Positions 50,345 to 59,871 of a stretch of 64,000 nt of DNA are shown one piece after another. Origin of the DNA: UKL13-2 sp036394575 (lineage in GTDB: Bacteria; Pseudomonadota; Gammaproteobacteria; Burkholderiales; Usitatibacteraceae); assembly GCA_036394575.1 (NCBI GenBank), contig DASWEY010000077.1, forward strand, positions 136,879-200,878, written 5' to 3'. Positions within the stretch are counted from its first letter, which is position 1. The number at the start of each line of letters is the position of its first letter. The notes beneath the pieces are model-generated. The model did not search any database, was not told the origin of the DNA, and saw nothing but the letters and a program-made list of their open reading frames with translations. The position numbers were made by a program, and so were the translations under genes.

Positions 50345-51970
50345 TTACTGGTAATAGCGCGGCAGCTGTTGCATATAGGCGGGAAGATTGGGGTTCGCCA
50401 GCAGGCGCTTGAAAAAATCCGGGTCGTCGTTGGTAGTCAGCGGGCTGAGCCTGGTCGGTTCGAAGGGCAACCCGTAACGGCAGGACAGCAGGCGTTCGGC
50501 ATCGCCGACACTCGGCGGATCGGCCGGCTTGCCGGCGCCGCACAGGGCAAGGTCCCTGGCAAATTGCTCGACGGAAACTTTTTTGGCGGTGTACGCGGCA
50601 TCGAAGTTCATGCCCTCCTGCAGGCGCGCCATGGTGTCCCGGAGGCTCATCAGCGGCAGCGCGGTATTGGGACAATTGGGAACGATGGCCTTGGCGCGTT
50701 TGCCGCCGAAATCGGTGACCAGCTCGAGATCGGCGCCGCCGCGCCGCGCGTTCTGCAACAGGATGGCGTCGCCATACAGCGGCTCGCCGCGCACGAACAC
50801 CAGGGCGATATTCTCCTCCACCGCTTCAATCAGGTTGCGGTAAGGGTCGGGGTTGCGCGCATCGACCACGATCACGTCGGCCAGAAAACCCGGCGCGATC
50901 TGCCCGAGGCGGTCGCCCCAGTTCATCGCCTCCGCCGGCCGGCGCGTCACCATCTCGACCAGCTCGCGGTCGCTGAATGGCATTTTCAATTCATTCTTGT
51001 TGACCAGATCGGCGGCCTTCAGCTCGCCCAGGATCGATTTGCTGCCCGAAGGCGCCCAATCCGGCGCCAGGCTGATCGCCACCCCGGCGCGATGCGCCGC
51101 ATCGATATTGGCGGTCTTGCCGTAAAGCATGAAATTGGACAGCGGCGACCAGACCAGCTTGGCCTTCGTAGCCGCCATTTCCCGAAACTGCGGCTCGGTC
51201 AGCCCGACGCCGTGAATGGCAACCAGGTTGGCGCCCAGCAGGCCGCTCTGCTTGATGTAGCGGAATTCTTCCGCCATGCGCGTGCTGGGACCTTCGGCAA
51301 GATGCACCACCAGGATGCCCTTGCTGTAGTCGTCCTGGATTTTTTTCCATTCCTCCGCATCGCGGCCAATGTCCACCCGGCTAAAAGCGAGGCGCGCAGC
51401 CACCGGCGAGGTTTCGATATTGCGCACCAGGCATTCCTCGCGGGCATAGGGCTGGGCCACGCGCCCGCCCTGCAGCGAGGTGGCGCCGCCGACCAGGGCC
51501 TTGTATTCGCCGTAGCGGCCGATCTCCAAGCCCAGATCGTAGTAATTTGCGCTGGCCATCACAATTTGCGGGAAGGTAATGCGCTTGTTGTAGTCGTCGT
51601 CGTACCAGCGCCATTCGTAGCGATCCCGGTACTTGCGCGTGATCGGCAGCAAGGGGTAATGCGCGTACTCGGGATGATTGTGCAGATCGATCATTCCCGG
51701 GTAGATATTGCCGCGCGTATTGATTACCACCGCGCCGGCGGCAGCGTCCGGCAGCGTCTCGGACGGTCTGGCGACGGCCTCGATCCTGCCCTTGCGTATC
51801 CAGACGCGCGCTTCGGGCAATATTTCGCCGGCATCGTTCATGGTAACGACGCGGCCGACCAGCACCACGCCGGGATCCGTCTGCCATTGCGCCTGCGCAG
51901 ACCACGGCCCGAACAGGACCAGCATGGTTATGGCGCAGGCGATCCAGCGAAGATTAAAGCGGGCAGACAT
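50345..51970 (-). CDS. Exported amidohydrolase-family protein
   Basis: A 541-residue metal-dependent hydrolase with an N-terminal signal (about 10-28, WIACAITMLVLFGPWSAQAQ). Metal-site motifs in order: DLHNHPEY, VVHLAEG, AIHGVGLTE, and LAPDWAPSGSKS with the catalytic Asp; SPLSNFMLYG is typical of the deaminase/triazine-hydrolase subgroup. The C-terminal 100 residues are less typical. I choose the ATG at 51970; the frame is open upstream to 52273, overlapping the DUF72 gene. Substrate unknown. Confidence 0.88.
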   Translation of the reverse strand: MSARFNLRWIACAITMLVLFGPWSAQAQWQTDPGVVLVGRVVTMNDAGEILPEARVWIRKGRIEAVARPSETLPDAAAGAVVINTRGNIYPGMIDLHNHPEYAHYPLLPITRKYRDRYEWRWYDDDYNKRITFPQIVMASANYYDLGLEIGRYGEYKALVGGATSLQGGRVAQPYAREECLVRNIETSPVAARLAFSRVDIGRDAEEWKKIQDDYSKGILVVHLAEGPSTRMAEEFRYIKQSGLLGANLVAIHGVGLTEPQFREMAATKAKLVWSPLSNFMLYGKTANIDAAHRAGVAISLAPDWAPSGSKSILGELKAADLVNKNELKMPFSDRELVEMVTRRPAEAMNWGDRLGQIAPGFLADVIVVDARNPDPYRNLIEAVEENIALVFVRGEPLYGDAILLQNARRGGADLELVTDFGGKRAKAIVPNCPNTALPLMSLRDTMARLQEGMNFDAAYTAKKVSVEQFARDLALCGAGKPADPPSVGDAERLLSCRYGLPFEPTRLSPLTTNDDPDFFKRLLANPNLPAYMQQLPRYYQ

Positions 51971-52115
51971 GACTGTTCCTATCCAGTGATTAGCGGCACA
52001 ATGATCGACGACGCGATCAACACCATGGCCCCGACAATGACGCCATGCGGCGGCTGTAATCATAGCGTGTTGATGCCTGCGTAAATATGACAAACGATTT
52101 TCGATCCGGCTGAAG

Positions 52116-53156
52116 ATGCCTCCCCAGTTCGATCTTTTTGGCGAGCCCCTGCCCGCACCCGAGGTAGCCGCGACATCTGCACTGGCCGCGCCCAAACGCG
52201 CCGCCAGGAGCCCCGTGCTGCCCGCCGGACCCAGCGCAGCGGCGCTGGCCGCCGCCGACAGTCTGCCTGCCAATGTCTATCTGGGCACTTCCTCATGGTC
52301 GTATGCCGGCTGGAACGGACTGGTTTACGACGGCAACTACCCGGAACCCAGGCTGGCGCGCGACGGACTGGGTGCGTATGCAGCCCATCCACTGTTTCGC
52401 ACTGTCGGCATCGACCGCACGTTTTACGCGCCGATCGCCGAGAAGGATTACGCCCGCTATGCCGCCCAGGTTCCCGAGGGTTTTCGTTTCATGGTCAAGG
52501 CGCCGATAGCCATCACCAGTTCGTATGCGCGTTCCGACGAAGGCGTGTTCAGCGACAGCCCTTATTTTCTGGACATCGGCTACGCCATCGACGAATTTAT
52601 CGCGCCCTGCACCGCCGGCCTGGGCGCCAAGGCGGGCCCGCTGGTATTCCAGTTCCCGCCGCAGGGCCGCGAGGCAACGCGCAATCCGGACTTGTGGATC
52701 AATCGCCTGTATCGCTTCCTCAGGGAGCTGCCGCCGGGATTTCTGTATGCGGTGGAAATCCGCGATCCCGAACTGCTCACGCCGCGCTTCCTGATGTGCC
52801 TGAAAACCACCGGCGTGCAATTCTGTGTGGCCAGCCATGCGCGCATGCCGCCGCCGGCAAAACAGATCGAGGTCGCTGCCGCCGTGCTGGGCGACGGACC
52901 GCTGGTGGCGCGCTGGTCGCTGCACGCCGGCTTCAAATACGCAGCCGCCAAGGCACGTTACTTTCCCTTCGACAAACTGGTCGATGAAGACCCCGATAGC
53001 CGCAGCAGCCTGGCCGCCGCTTGCCTGCGCGCCGTCGCCGGCGGCCATGCCGCCTTCGTGATCGTCAACAACAAGGCCGAAGGCTCTTCGCCCTTGAGTA
53101 TCGAGAAACTGGCCGCACTTGTCAGCCATGTCGAATCCCCTCTCCCAACCGCCTGA
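52116..53156 (+). CDS. DUF72-family protein
   Basis: A 346-residue TIM-barrel-like DUF72 (YecE) protein; reaction unknown. After an Ala/Pro-rich N-terminus come NVYLGTSSWSYAGWNGLVY, the VGIDRTFYAP segment, FRFMVKAPIAITS, GPLVFQFPPQG, YAVEIRDPELL and a closing AAFVIVNNKAEGSSPLSIEKL. Its last 29 nt overlap the mtfA-like gene. Confidence 0.92.
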   Translation: MPPQFDLFGEPLPAPEVAATSALAAPKRAARSPVLPAGPSAAALAAADSLPANVYLGTSSWSYAGWNGLVYDGNYPEPRLARDGLGAYAAHPLFRTVGIDRTFYAPIAEKDYARYAAQVPEGFRFMVKAPIAITSSYARSDEGVFSDSPYFLDIGYAIDEFIAPCTAGLGAKAGPLVFQFPPQGREATRNPDLWINRLYRFLRELPPGFLYAVEIRDPELLTPRFLMCLKTTGVQFCVASHARMPPPAKQIEVAAAVLGDGPLVARWSLHAGFKYAAAKARYFPFDKLVDEDPDSRSSLAAACLRAVAGGHAAFVIVNNKAEGSSPLSIEKLAALVSHVESPLPTA

Positions 53157-54030
53157 GCGTTCCGCGGACGATCCCCCCGCGCGCACGGCGTCCTGGTGGG
53201 AGGACATCAGGACGGCATGGCGCAGGGTGCGCAGGCAACTGACCCGGCCGATCGCGCTGATCGGCGAAGCCGCCTGGCGCGAAGCCACCCGGCACTATCT
53301 GTTCATGCAGACATTGAACGCCGAGGAAAATCGCCGCCTGCGCCTGATCGCCTCGGATTTTTTGTCCCGTAAAAAAATACTGGGGGCGGCGGGGCTGGAA
53401 GTCACCGCGACGATGTGCATCCAGATCGCCGCGCAGGCCTGCATCCTGGTGCTGGAACTGGGCGTGGATTATTTTGACGGCTGGAACGACATCATCGTCT
53501 ACCCCGCCCAGTTTGTCCCCGAACGCGAAGTTATCGATGAAGCGGGCGTGGTTCACACTACACGCGAGGTGCTAGCCGGCGAAGCCTGGCTGGGAGGGCC
53601 GGTCATACTTTCCTATGAAGACGTGGTTCAACCGGGCAATCCGCATGACGCGGTCGCCGGCCACAATGTGGTGATTCACGAGTTTGCGCACAAACTCGAT
53701 ATGCGCAATGGCGGCGCCAATGGCTTTCCGCCCCTGCACAAGGGCATGAGCACGGCGGCCTGGAAACAGGTTTTCATGGCCGCCTATCTCGATTTTTGCC
53801 GGCGCACCGACGCGGCCGATGCGCTGGCGCGACGCGACGGGGGCGCTGCGCTCGACCGCCTGCCGATCGACCCTTACGCCAGCGAGAATCCGGCGGAGTT
53901 CTTCGCCGTCATTTCCGAGGCATTTTTCGAGATCCCCGAGAATGTGCGCGACGCCTATCCGCAGGTCTACCGGCAACTGGTCCTGTTCTACCGGCAGGAC
54001 CCGCTGGCCCGTCGGGCGGCACGGGGATAG
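53128..54030 (+). CDS. mtfA: MtfA-family zinc-dependent peptidase
   Basis: E. coli MtfA (YeeI) is a zinc aminopeptidase that titrates the glucose repressor Mlc. The 300-residue homologue has the HExxH motif HEFAHKLD (184-191), NAEENRRLRLIASDFLSRK, VYPAQFV and the downstream YASENPAEFFAVISEAFFE with the third metal ligand. I choose the ATG at 53128; an in-frame TTG at 53119 is an alternative. It overlaps the DUF72 gene and is followed by a bidirectional terminator. No Mlc homologue is in the window. Confidence 0.93.
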   Translation: MSNPLSQPPERSADDPPARTASWWEDIRTAWRRVRRQLTRPIALIGEAAWREATRHYLFMQTLNAEENRRLRLIASDFLSRKKILGAAGLEVTATMCIQIAAQACILVLELGVDYFDGWNDIIVYPAQFVPEREVIDEAGVVHTTREVLAGEAWLGGPVILSYEDVVQPGNPHDAVAGHNVVIHEFAHKLDMRNGGANGFPPLHKGMSTAAWKQVFMAAYLDFCRRTDAADALARRDGGAALDRLPIDPYASENPAEFFAVISEAFFEIPENVRDAYPQVYRQLVLFYRQDPLARRAARG

Positions 54031-54040
54031 CACGCAATAA

Positions 54041-54069
54041 AAAACCCGCTCATGTCAGCGGGTTTTTCT
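54041..54069 (+). terminator. Bidirectional terminator between mtfA and the small membrane ORF
   Basis: A perfect 10-bp stem AAAACCCGCT/AGCGGGTTTT (54041-54050 with 54057-54066, 6-nt loop) followed by TTTTT on the plus strand and by T-rich sequence on the minus strand. It can serve both the mtfA-like gene and the convergent 45-residue gene. Confidence 0.9.
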
Positions 54070-54127
54070 TGATTCTGCATTGTTACCGGGCCTGCATATC
54101 GGGACGTAGCTACGGGACGCGGATGGC

Positions 54128-54265
54128 CTAAAGATAGAGGACCGCCGGGAACACCGCCACCGCCAGCACCAGCAGTATCCATTCGCATTTCCATCGTTTC
54201 AGATGGCCGGTGTAATAAAAAATAATGCACAAAATTGCGAATACATAAAAAGCTGCCAGTAACAT
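54128..54265 (-). CDS. Small 45-residue membrane protein
   Basis: An ATG at 54265 with a strong AAGGAGG 4 nt upstream opens a frame of 45 codons ending TAG at 54128. The product is two membrane helices, LLAAFYVFAILCIIFYY and WILLVLAVAVFPAVLYL, around a basic loop (TGHLKRWKCE). The ribosome site, clean two-helix pattern and position between terminator and glnB make it a real gene in my view. I do not recognise the family. Confidence 0.75.
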   Translation of the reverse strand: MLLAAFYVFAILCIIFYYTGHLKRWKCEWILLVLAVAVFPAVLYL

Positions 54266-54348
54266 TACGCCTCCTTTTTAGACTGCCTCTCCGTGATTAC
54301 CGGCGCTACAGTACCACAAAGCCCAAGGGCAAGCCCCGCCGCAATGTC

Positions 54349-54687
54349 TCAAATCGCGTCCCCGTCGATTTCGCCGGTGCGGATACGCACCACCTGGCCC
54401 ACATCGGTCACAAAAATCTTGCCGTCGCCAATTTTGCCGGTGCGTGCCGCCTTGATGATGGCATCGATGGCCTTGTCGACCATATTATCGGCAAGAATGA
54501 CTTCAACTTTAACCTTGGGCAGAAAATCCACGGTGTACTCCGCGCCGCGGTACAGCTCGGTATGGCCTTTCTGACGGCCGAAACCTTTCACCTCAGTCAC
54601 CGTCAGCCCCGACGCCCCCAGCTCCTGCAGCGCCTCGCGCACTTCGTCGAGCTTGAACGGCTTGATGATTGCTTCGATTTTTTTCAT
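54349..54687 (-). CDS. glnB: Nitrogen regulatory protein P-II
   Basis: PII senses 2-oxoglutarate, ATP/ADP and uridylylation state and controls nitrogen metabolism enzymes. The 112-residue protein is canonical: MKKIEAIIKPFKLDEV, the T-loop with uridylylation site Tyr51 (ELYRGAEYTVDF), and the C-terminal TGKIGDGKIFVTDV, VVRIRTGE. It lies 45 nt downstream of nadE, so the two probably share a transcript. Confidence 0.97.
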   Translation of the reverse strand: MKKIEAIIKPFKLDEVREALQELGASGLTVTEVKGFGRQKGHTELYRGAEYTVDFLPKVKVEVILADNMVDKAIDAIIKAARTGKIGDGKIFVTDVGQVVRIRTGEIDGDAI

Positions 54688-54732
54688 CGCCTGCCCCCGA
54701 TCCGGTTGTCTGATGTGGGACTACTGACAAAA

Positions 54733-56331
54733 CTACTGCGGAATATATTTTGATGTTATCGGATAACGCCAGTCCTTGCCGAATCCGCGCCGGGTAATTT
54801 TCACGCCAACCGGCGACTGGCGGCGCTTGTATTCGTTGATTTTGAGCAGGCGGGTCACCCGCTCCACATCGGCGTGCGCAAAACCCATCGCCACGATTTC
54901 CGTGGGCGAGCGATCCTGTTCCATGAACAACTCGACGATCTGATCGAGGATCGCATAATCCGGCAATGAATCCTGGTCCTTCTGGTCCGGTCGCAGTTCG
55001 GCGCTGGGCGGGCGGGTGATGACGCGTTCGGGTATCACCAGCGATTGCGCATTGCGCCACTGGCACAGCCGGTAGACCAGGGTCTTGGCCACGTCTTTCA
55101 GGATCGCATAGCCGCCGGCCATATCGCCGTACAGGGTCGAGTAGCCGACCGCCATCTCGGACTTGTTGCCCGTGGTCACCACCATTGCGCCGAACTTGTT
55201 CGACAGCGCCATCAGCAGGGTGCCGCGCACCCGCGCCTGGATGTTCTCCTCGGCCGTGTCCACCGCACGTCCGGCAAATGCCGGCGCCAAGGCCTGCTTG
55301 AACTGCTCGAACATGGCGGTGATGCCGATTTCCGAGTACTTCACGCCGTGAATCGCCGCCATTTCGCGCGAATCGTCCAGCGAAATCTGCGCCGTGAACG
55401 CGGAGGGCATCATCACTGCCTGTACCCGTTCGCTGCCGAGGGCATCGACGGCAATCGCCAGGGTCAACGCCGAATCCACCCCGCCGGAGAGGCCCAGCAG
55501 CACGCCGGGAAAACCGTTCTTGTTCACGTAGTCGCGCAACGCCACTACCAGCGCGCGGTAGACGCTGGCCTCGGTGGGCAGGGTGGGATGCACCTCGCCG
55601 GAAATCCTGCCGTCTTCGAAACTGACCAGACCCAGCGCTTCCTCGAACTCACGTTCCTGATAACCCACGCTGCCGTCGGCGTTGATGCCGAACGAGGCGC
55701 CGTCGAACACCAGTTCGTCCTGCCCGCCGGTCATATGCGCGTACAGGATCGGCAGGCGGCTTTCGCTGACACGCGCCTTGACCGCGTCGTAGCGCACACC
55801 CAGCTTGCGAAAATCGTAGGGCGAGGCATTGGGCACCACGATCAGTTGCGCGCCTGCCGCCCGGGTGGCGGCCACCGGCTCGGCGAACCAGACGTCCTCG
55901 CAGATCAGCACGCCGATCTTGACGCCGGCGTGCTCAAACACGAACGGCGCATCGCCGGTCGCAAAGTAGCGCAGTTCGTCGAACACCTGGTAATTCGGCA
56001 GGCGCTGCTTGCGATAGGTGCCGACGATGCGACCCTGTTCCAGCAGCGAGGCGGCGTTGTAGAGCTTGCCATCTGCCAGATGCGGGTGGCCGACGACGAT
56101 GCTGATGCCTTGCACGCGCGCGGCCATCGCCGTCAGCGCCGCGGCACAGGCGTCGCGAAAATCGTGGCGAAACAGCAGGTCTTCGGGCGGATAGCCGCAT
56201 AGCGCCAGCTCCGGCGCCAGCAACAGCGTGGCGCCGGCGGCTTTGGCACGTTCGGCTTCGGCCAGGATGCGCGCGGCATTGCCCGCCAGATCGCCCAGGA
56301 TGGGGTTGAGTTGGGCAACGGCAATTTTCAT
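54733..56331 (-). CDS. nadE: Glutamine-dependent NAD+ synthetase
   Basis: Makes NAD+ from deamido-NAD+, using glutamine hydrolysed in its own nitrilase domain. The 532-residue protein has the glutaminase triad Glu41 (APELALCGYP), the Lys in YRKQRLPNY and the Cys in LICEDVWF, and the C-terminal synthetase PP-loop LSGGVDSALTL. I choose the ATG at 56331 (MKIAVAQLNP); the frame is open to 56514. The neighbouring glnB fits reports that PII can regulate this NadE type. Confidence 0.96.
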   Translation of the reverse strand: MKIAVAQLNPILGDLAGNAARILAEAERAKAAGATLLLAPELALCGYPPEDLLFRHDFRDACAAALTAMAARVQGISIVVGHPHLADGKLYNAASLLEQGRIVGTYRKQRLPNYQVFDELRYFATGDAPFVFEHAGVKIGVLICEDVWFAEPVAATRAAGAQLIVVPNASPYDFRKLGVRYDAVKARVSESRLPILYAHMTGGQDELVFDGASFGINADGSVGYQEREFEEALGLVSFEDGRISGEVHPTLPTEASVYRALVVALRDYVNKNGFPGVLLGLSGGVDSALTLAIAVDALGSERVQAVMMPSAFTAQISLDDSREMAAIHGVKYSEIGITAMFEQFKQALAPAFAGRAVDTAEENIQARVRGTLLMALSNKFGAMVVTTGNKSEMAVGYSTLYGDMAGGYAILKDVAKTLVYRLCQWRNAQSLVIPERVITRPPSAELRPDQKDQDSLPDYAILDQIVELFMEQDRSPTEIVAMGFAHADVERVTRLLKINEYKRRQSPVGVKITRRGFGKDWRYPITSKYIPQ

Positions 56332-56622
56332 GGGCGAGCGGAAATAAAGAAAAAGAAATCGTTCATTGCACACCGCCATTATACGAGCAGGCATCGCCGC
56401 CCGGTATGCCGATACGGCATGGTCCCCAGGACGCCATTGATAGTGCTTTGCCCGATTTCTTCCATCGGCTATGATCAAACTCCGATGATCCCGTTTACTC
56501 TCGTTTCCTCCCATTTACGCGCACGCCTTGAACTCCGCCAACTCAGCGTCAAGCAGCCTGTCGATCGGGCTCCAGCCCAATTCGATGTTTGAACGCAGCC
56601 TGCCGGCCTGGCGCTGAACGTC

Positions 56623-57771
56623 ATGCGCGAATACGAACTGCGTGTCGTCGATGACCTGGCCGGTATTGCAACCGCGGACTGGGATCGCCTGGCCGCCGGC
56701 AATCCCACCCTGCGCCACGCCTTTTTGCAAGGCATGATCGACGCCGGCTGCACCACGGCCGCCAGCGGCTGGCTGCCGCAATTCCTCACCCTGTGGCGCG
56801 AGATCGAGGGACGCCAGACACTGGCCGGCGCCGTGCCGCTGTACATGAAGGGCCACTCCTATGGGGAATATGTGTTCGACTGGTCCTGGGCCGAGGCCTA
56901 TCAGCGCGCCGGCCTCGACTATTACCCCAAGCTGCTGGCCGCGGTGCCCTTCACGCCCTGCACCGGCGCGCGGCTGATGGCGCATACCGATGCCGATCGC
57001 CGCCTGCTGATCGACGGCCTGCTGGCGCTTGCGCGGCAAAGCGGCGTTTCATCCCTGCATGTGCTGTTCCCCGAGGAAACCGAACATCAGATGCTGATCG
57101 ACGCCGGCATGATGGCGCGCACCGCGGTGCAGTTTCACTGGCGCAATGCGGTGGGCGCCGGCTACGGGAATTTCGACGCCTTCCTCGCCACCATGAGCCA
57201 CGACAAGCGCAAAAAAGTGAAGCAGGAACGGCGCAAGGTTCAGGATGCCGGCATCCGCTTCGTTCGCAAGGTCGGCAGCGAGATCGATGCGGCCGACTGG
57301 GATTTTTTCACTGCGGTCTACACCCGCACCTACGAGGCGCATTACTCGACGCCCTATCTGAATCGCGAATTCTTCGGCCTGATCGGCGCACGCATGCCGG
57401 GAAATATCCTGCTGGTGATCGCCATGCGGGACGGGAAGCCGATCGCCGCCTCGCTCAATCTGTTCAACGACAGCGCCCTGTACGGCCGCTACTGGGGCAC
57501 GCATGAATTTCATTCCGGCCTGCATTTCGAAACCTGTTATTACCAGACCCTGGAATTCTGCATCGAGCGCGGCATTCGCATTTTCGAGGGCGGCGCGCAG
57601 GGCGAACACAAACTCGCGCGCGGTTTCCTGCCGGTGAAATGCCATTCCGCGCATTGGCTCAAGGAAGCGCGCTTCGCCCGGGCGGTGGACGATTTTCTGC
57701 GGCGCGAAGGCGGCGGCATCGACAGCTATGTGGACGAGCTGAACGAACACAAGCCGTTCAAGGATGCCTAG
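56623..57771 (+). CDS. GNAT-fold FemAB-like protein (DUF482)
   Basis: A 382-residue member of the peptidoglycan-recognition/FemAB-like GNAT family (PF04339); reaction unknown. Features: RHAFLQGMIDAGCT, AVPLYMKGHSYGEYVFDWSW, AVPFTPCTGARLM, DKRKKVKQERRKVQDAGI, ASLNLFNDSALYGRYWGTHE and EGGAQGEHKLARGFLP. It is divergent from nadE across 291 nt in which I see nothing but ordinary sequence. Confidence 0.9.
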   Translation: MREYELRVVDDLAGIATADWDRLAAGNPTLRHAFLQGMIDAGCTTAASGWLPQFLTLWREIEGRQTLAGAVPLYMKGHSYGEYVFDWSWAEAYQRAGLDYYPKLLAAVPFTPCTGARLMAHTDADRRLLIDGLLALARQSGVSSLHVLFPEETEHQMLIDAGMMARTAVQFHWRNAVGAGYGNFDAFLATMSHDKRKKVKQERRKVQDAGIRFVRKVGSEIDAADWDFFTAVYTRTYEAHYSTPYLNREFFGLIGARMPGNILLVIAMRDGKPIAASLNLFNDSALYGRYWGTHEFHSGLHFETCYYQTLEFCIERGIRIFEGGAQGEHKLARGFLPVKCHSAHWLKEARFARAVDDFLRREGGGIDSYVDELNEHKPFKDA

Positions 57772-57916
57772 CGAAAAATATCAAAGCCCCAGCATGGCCG
57801 CGCTCAAAACCATCCCGACCGATGCCGGCGCCTGGAATTTATCGCCGGGAAGGTGTTGAAGGCGGAGACGCTGTTGCTGCGATCAGCGCCTTTGCACGCG
57901 ACATGCAGTCCAGGAA

Positions 57917-58708
57917 TTACGCCACGCCCGGCTTCCAGCCTTCGCCGAATTTTTTCCAGTGTTCAGCGCCGGCGTTTTCGGCCAGAAAGGCGCGCACGAT
58001 TTTTTCTTCTTCTGCATAGCCGGCGGCGGTGATCGCGCCGCGCGTCAACTGAAAGCGCAGGAACACCAGCCAGGTATTCATCACATCGGTCTCGCAATAA
58101 TTGCGGATCGCCTCGATCTCGCCGCGCTGGAAGGCGTTCCACACCTGCGAGCCGTCCATGCCGAGTTTGCCGGGGAAGCCGCAGAGCTGCGCCATATCGT
58201 CCAGCGGCGCATTGGCGCGCGGCTGGTACATCGCCAGCAGATCCATCAAATCCAGATGGCGCATATGGTAGCGGCTGATGTAGTTGTTCCATTTGAACTC
58301 GCGATCGTCCTCGCCCATATCCCAGAAGCGCGGCGCGACCACCTGATTGACCAGTGAACGATAGTTGAGCACCGGCAAGTCGAAGCCGCCGCCGTTCCAC
58401 GACACCAGTTGCGGCGTATAGCGTTCGAGGCCGTCGTAGAAACGCTGGATGATGTCCTTCTCGCTGTCGTCGGGCCTGCCCAGCGACCAGGCCTTGAGGC
58501 CCTCGTCGGAACGCATCACGCAGGAGATGGCGATTACGCGGTGCTGGTGCAGGGGCAGGAAATCGCTGCCGCCGGTCTGCTGGCGGCGCCGCTGGAACAC
58601 CAGTTCGGCAACCGCCCCGTCGCCCATGGAATCGTCCAGGCCCTGCAGCTTGCGCAGACCGGCGATATCGGGAATGGTTTCGATGTCGAACACGAGAATG
58701 GGGGTCAT
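57917..58708 (-). CDS. Predicted 3'-5' exonuclease, PolB-like
   Basis: A 263-residue DnaQ-fold exonuclease (PF10108 type). Exo motifs: FDIETIPD at residues 7-14, LVSWNGGGFDLPVLNYRS, and the late YCETDVMNTWLVFLR. Likely DNA or RNA trimming in the cytoplasm; the exact role is unknown. It lies 36 nt downstream of cysM. Confidence 0.9.
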   Translation of the reverse strand: MTPILVFDIETIPDIAGLRKLQGLDDSMGDGAVAELVFQRRRQQTGGSDFLPLHQHRVIAISCVMRSDEGLKAWSLGRPDDSEKDIIQRFYDGLERYTPQLVSWNGGGFDLPVLNYRSLVNQVVAPRFWDMGEDDREFKWNNYISRYHMRHLDLMDLLAMYQPRANAPLDDMAQLCGFPGKLGMDGSQVWNAFQRGEIEAIRNYCETDVMNTWLVFLRFQLTRGAITAAGYAEEEKIVRAFLAENAGAEHWKKFGEGWKPGVA

Positions 58709-58744
58709 GAAGGCTTATCCGGGGAGGAATGATTACGCTGCGGC

Positions 58745-59647
58745 TTACGCCGGAAACACGCCGGTGGAAAGATAACGATCGCCGCGGTCGCAGACAACGT
58801 GCACGATCAATGCATTCTTCACGTCGCGCGCCACTTGCAAGGCGGCGACCAGGCCGCCCCCGGAAGAGATGCCGGCGAAGATGCCTTCTTCGCGGGCCAG
58901 GCGGCGCGTCATCTCTTCGCTGTCGGCCTGCGTCACCTCGATGACGCGATCGACGCGCGCACGGTCGAAAATTTTCGGCAAATAGGCTTCCGGCCATTTG
59001 CGGATGCCCGGCACATTGGACCCTTCGGCCGGATGCACGCCGACGATCTGGATATCGGGATTCATTTCCTTGAGATAGCGCGAGCAGCCCATGATGGTGC
59101 CGGTGGTGCCCATGGTGGCGACGAAATGCGTGATCTTGCCGCCGGTATCGCGCCAGATTTCCGGGCCGGTGCCGCGGTAATGGGAGAGCGGATTATCCGG
59201 ATTGGCGAACTGGTCGAGGATCACGCCATTGCGTTCGCGCTTCAATTGTTCGGCCATGTCGCGCGCGCCTTCCATGCCGATTTTCTGCGGCGTCAGCACC
59301 AGTTCGGCGCCGAAGGCGCGCATGGTCTGGCGGCGCTCGATGCTGAGATGATCCGGCATCACCAATACCATCCTGTAACCCTTGATCGCGGCCGCCATCG
59401 CCAGGGCGATGCCGGTATTGCCGCTGGTCGCTTCGATCAAGGTATCGCCGGGCTTGATGTCGCCGCGCGCCTCGGCGCGCACGATCATCGACATCGCCGG
59501 CCGGTCCTTGACCGAGCCGCCCGGGTTATTGCCCTCGAGTTTGCCGAACAGAGCATTACTGGCGTGCACTCCGGAAGATTCCGGAATGCGTTGCAGACGC
59601 ACCAGCGGCGTGTTGCCGATGGTGTGTTCAAGGGTATGGTCGGTCAT
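58745..59647 (-). CDS. cysM: Cysteine synthase B
   Basis: PLP enzyme that makes cysteine from O-acetylserine and sulfide or thiosulfate. The 300-residue protein has the PLP-lysine motif NPGGSVKDRPA (Lys47), the substrate loop EATSGNTGIA, MGTTGTIMG and IFAGISSGGG. The short substrate-specific segments fit CysM rather than CysK. It lies between comEA and the exonuclease gene, a common Burkholderiales arrangement. Confidence 0.95.
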   Translation of the reverse strand: MTDHTLEHTIGNTPLVRLQRIPESSGVHASNALFGKLEGNNPGGSVKDRPAMSMIVRAEARGDIKPGDTLIEATSGNTGIALAMAAAIKGYRMVLVMPDHLSIERRQTMRAFGAELVLTPQKIGMEGARDMAEQLKRERNGVILDQFANPDNPLSHYRGTGPEIWRDTGGKITHFVATMGTTGTIMGCSRYLKEMNPDIQIVGVHPAEGSNVPGIRKWPEAYLPKIFDRARVDRVIEVTQADSEEMTRRLAREEGIFAGISSGGGLVAALQVARDVKNALIVHVVCDRGDRYLSTGVFPA

Positions 59648-59815
59648 GGGATGAGCGTGCGGATGAAGAATGAAATTTGCGGCGGTCAGTGGCTAGTCTC
59701 GCATAAATCCGCTGCACCGAGCAGCTGGGCTTGATACCGGCAGTCACAAGCCTGATGCATGGCGCTGATACGTGCCGCAGCGCGCGGCGAATGCGTTCTG
59801 CCGGTTGCGCCAAAC

Positions 59816-59846
59816 AAAAAGCCCCGCGATTTCTCGCGGGGCTTTT
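59816..59846 (-). terminator. Terminator of comEA
   Basis: On the minus strand a perfect 9-bp stem GCCCCGCGA/TCGCGGGGC (59842-59821, 4-nt loop) is followed by TTTTTGTTTG. It lies 29 nt after the comEA stop. Confidence 0.9.
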
Positions 59847-59871
59847 GTGAATGACTGCGGTCGGCGCCGGA

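Noticed and set aside
57783..57840. AAAGCCCCAGCATGGCCGCGC ... CCTGGAATTT resembles the ends of the 66-bp element.
   Set aside because: The centre is missing and the arms pair poorly; at best a decayed copy, so not listed as a feature.
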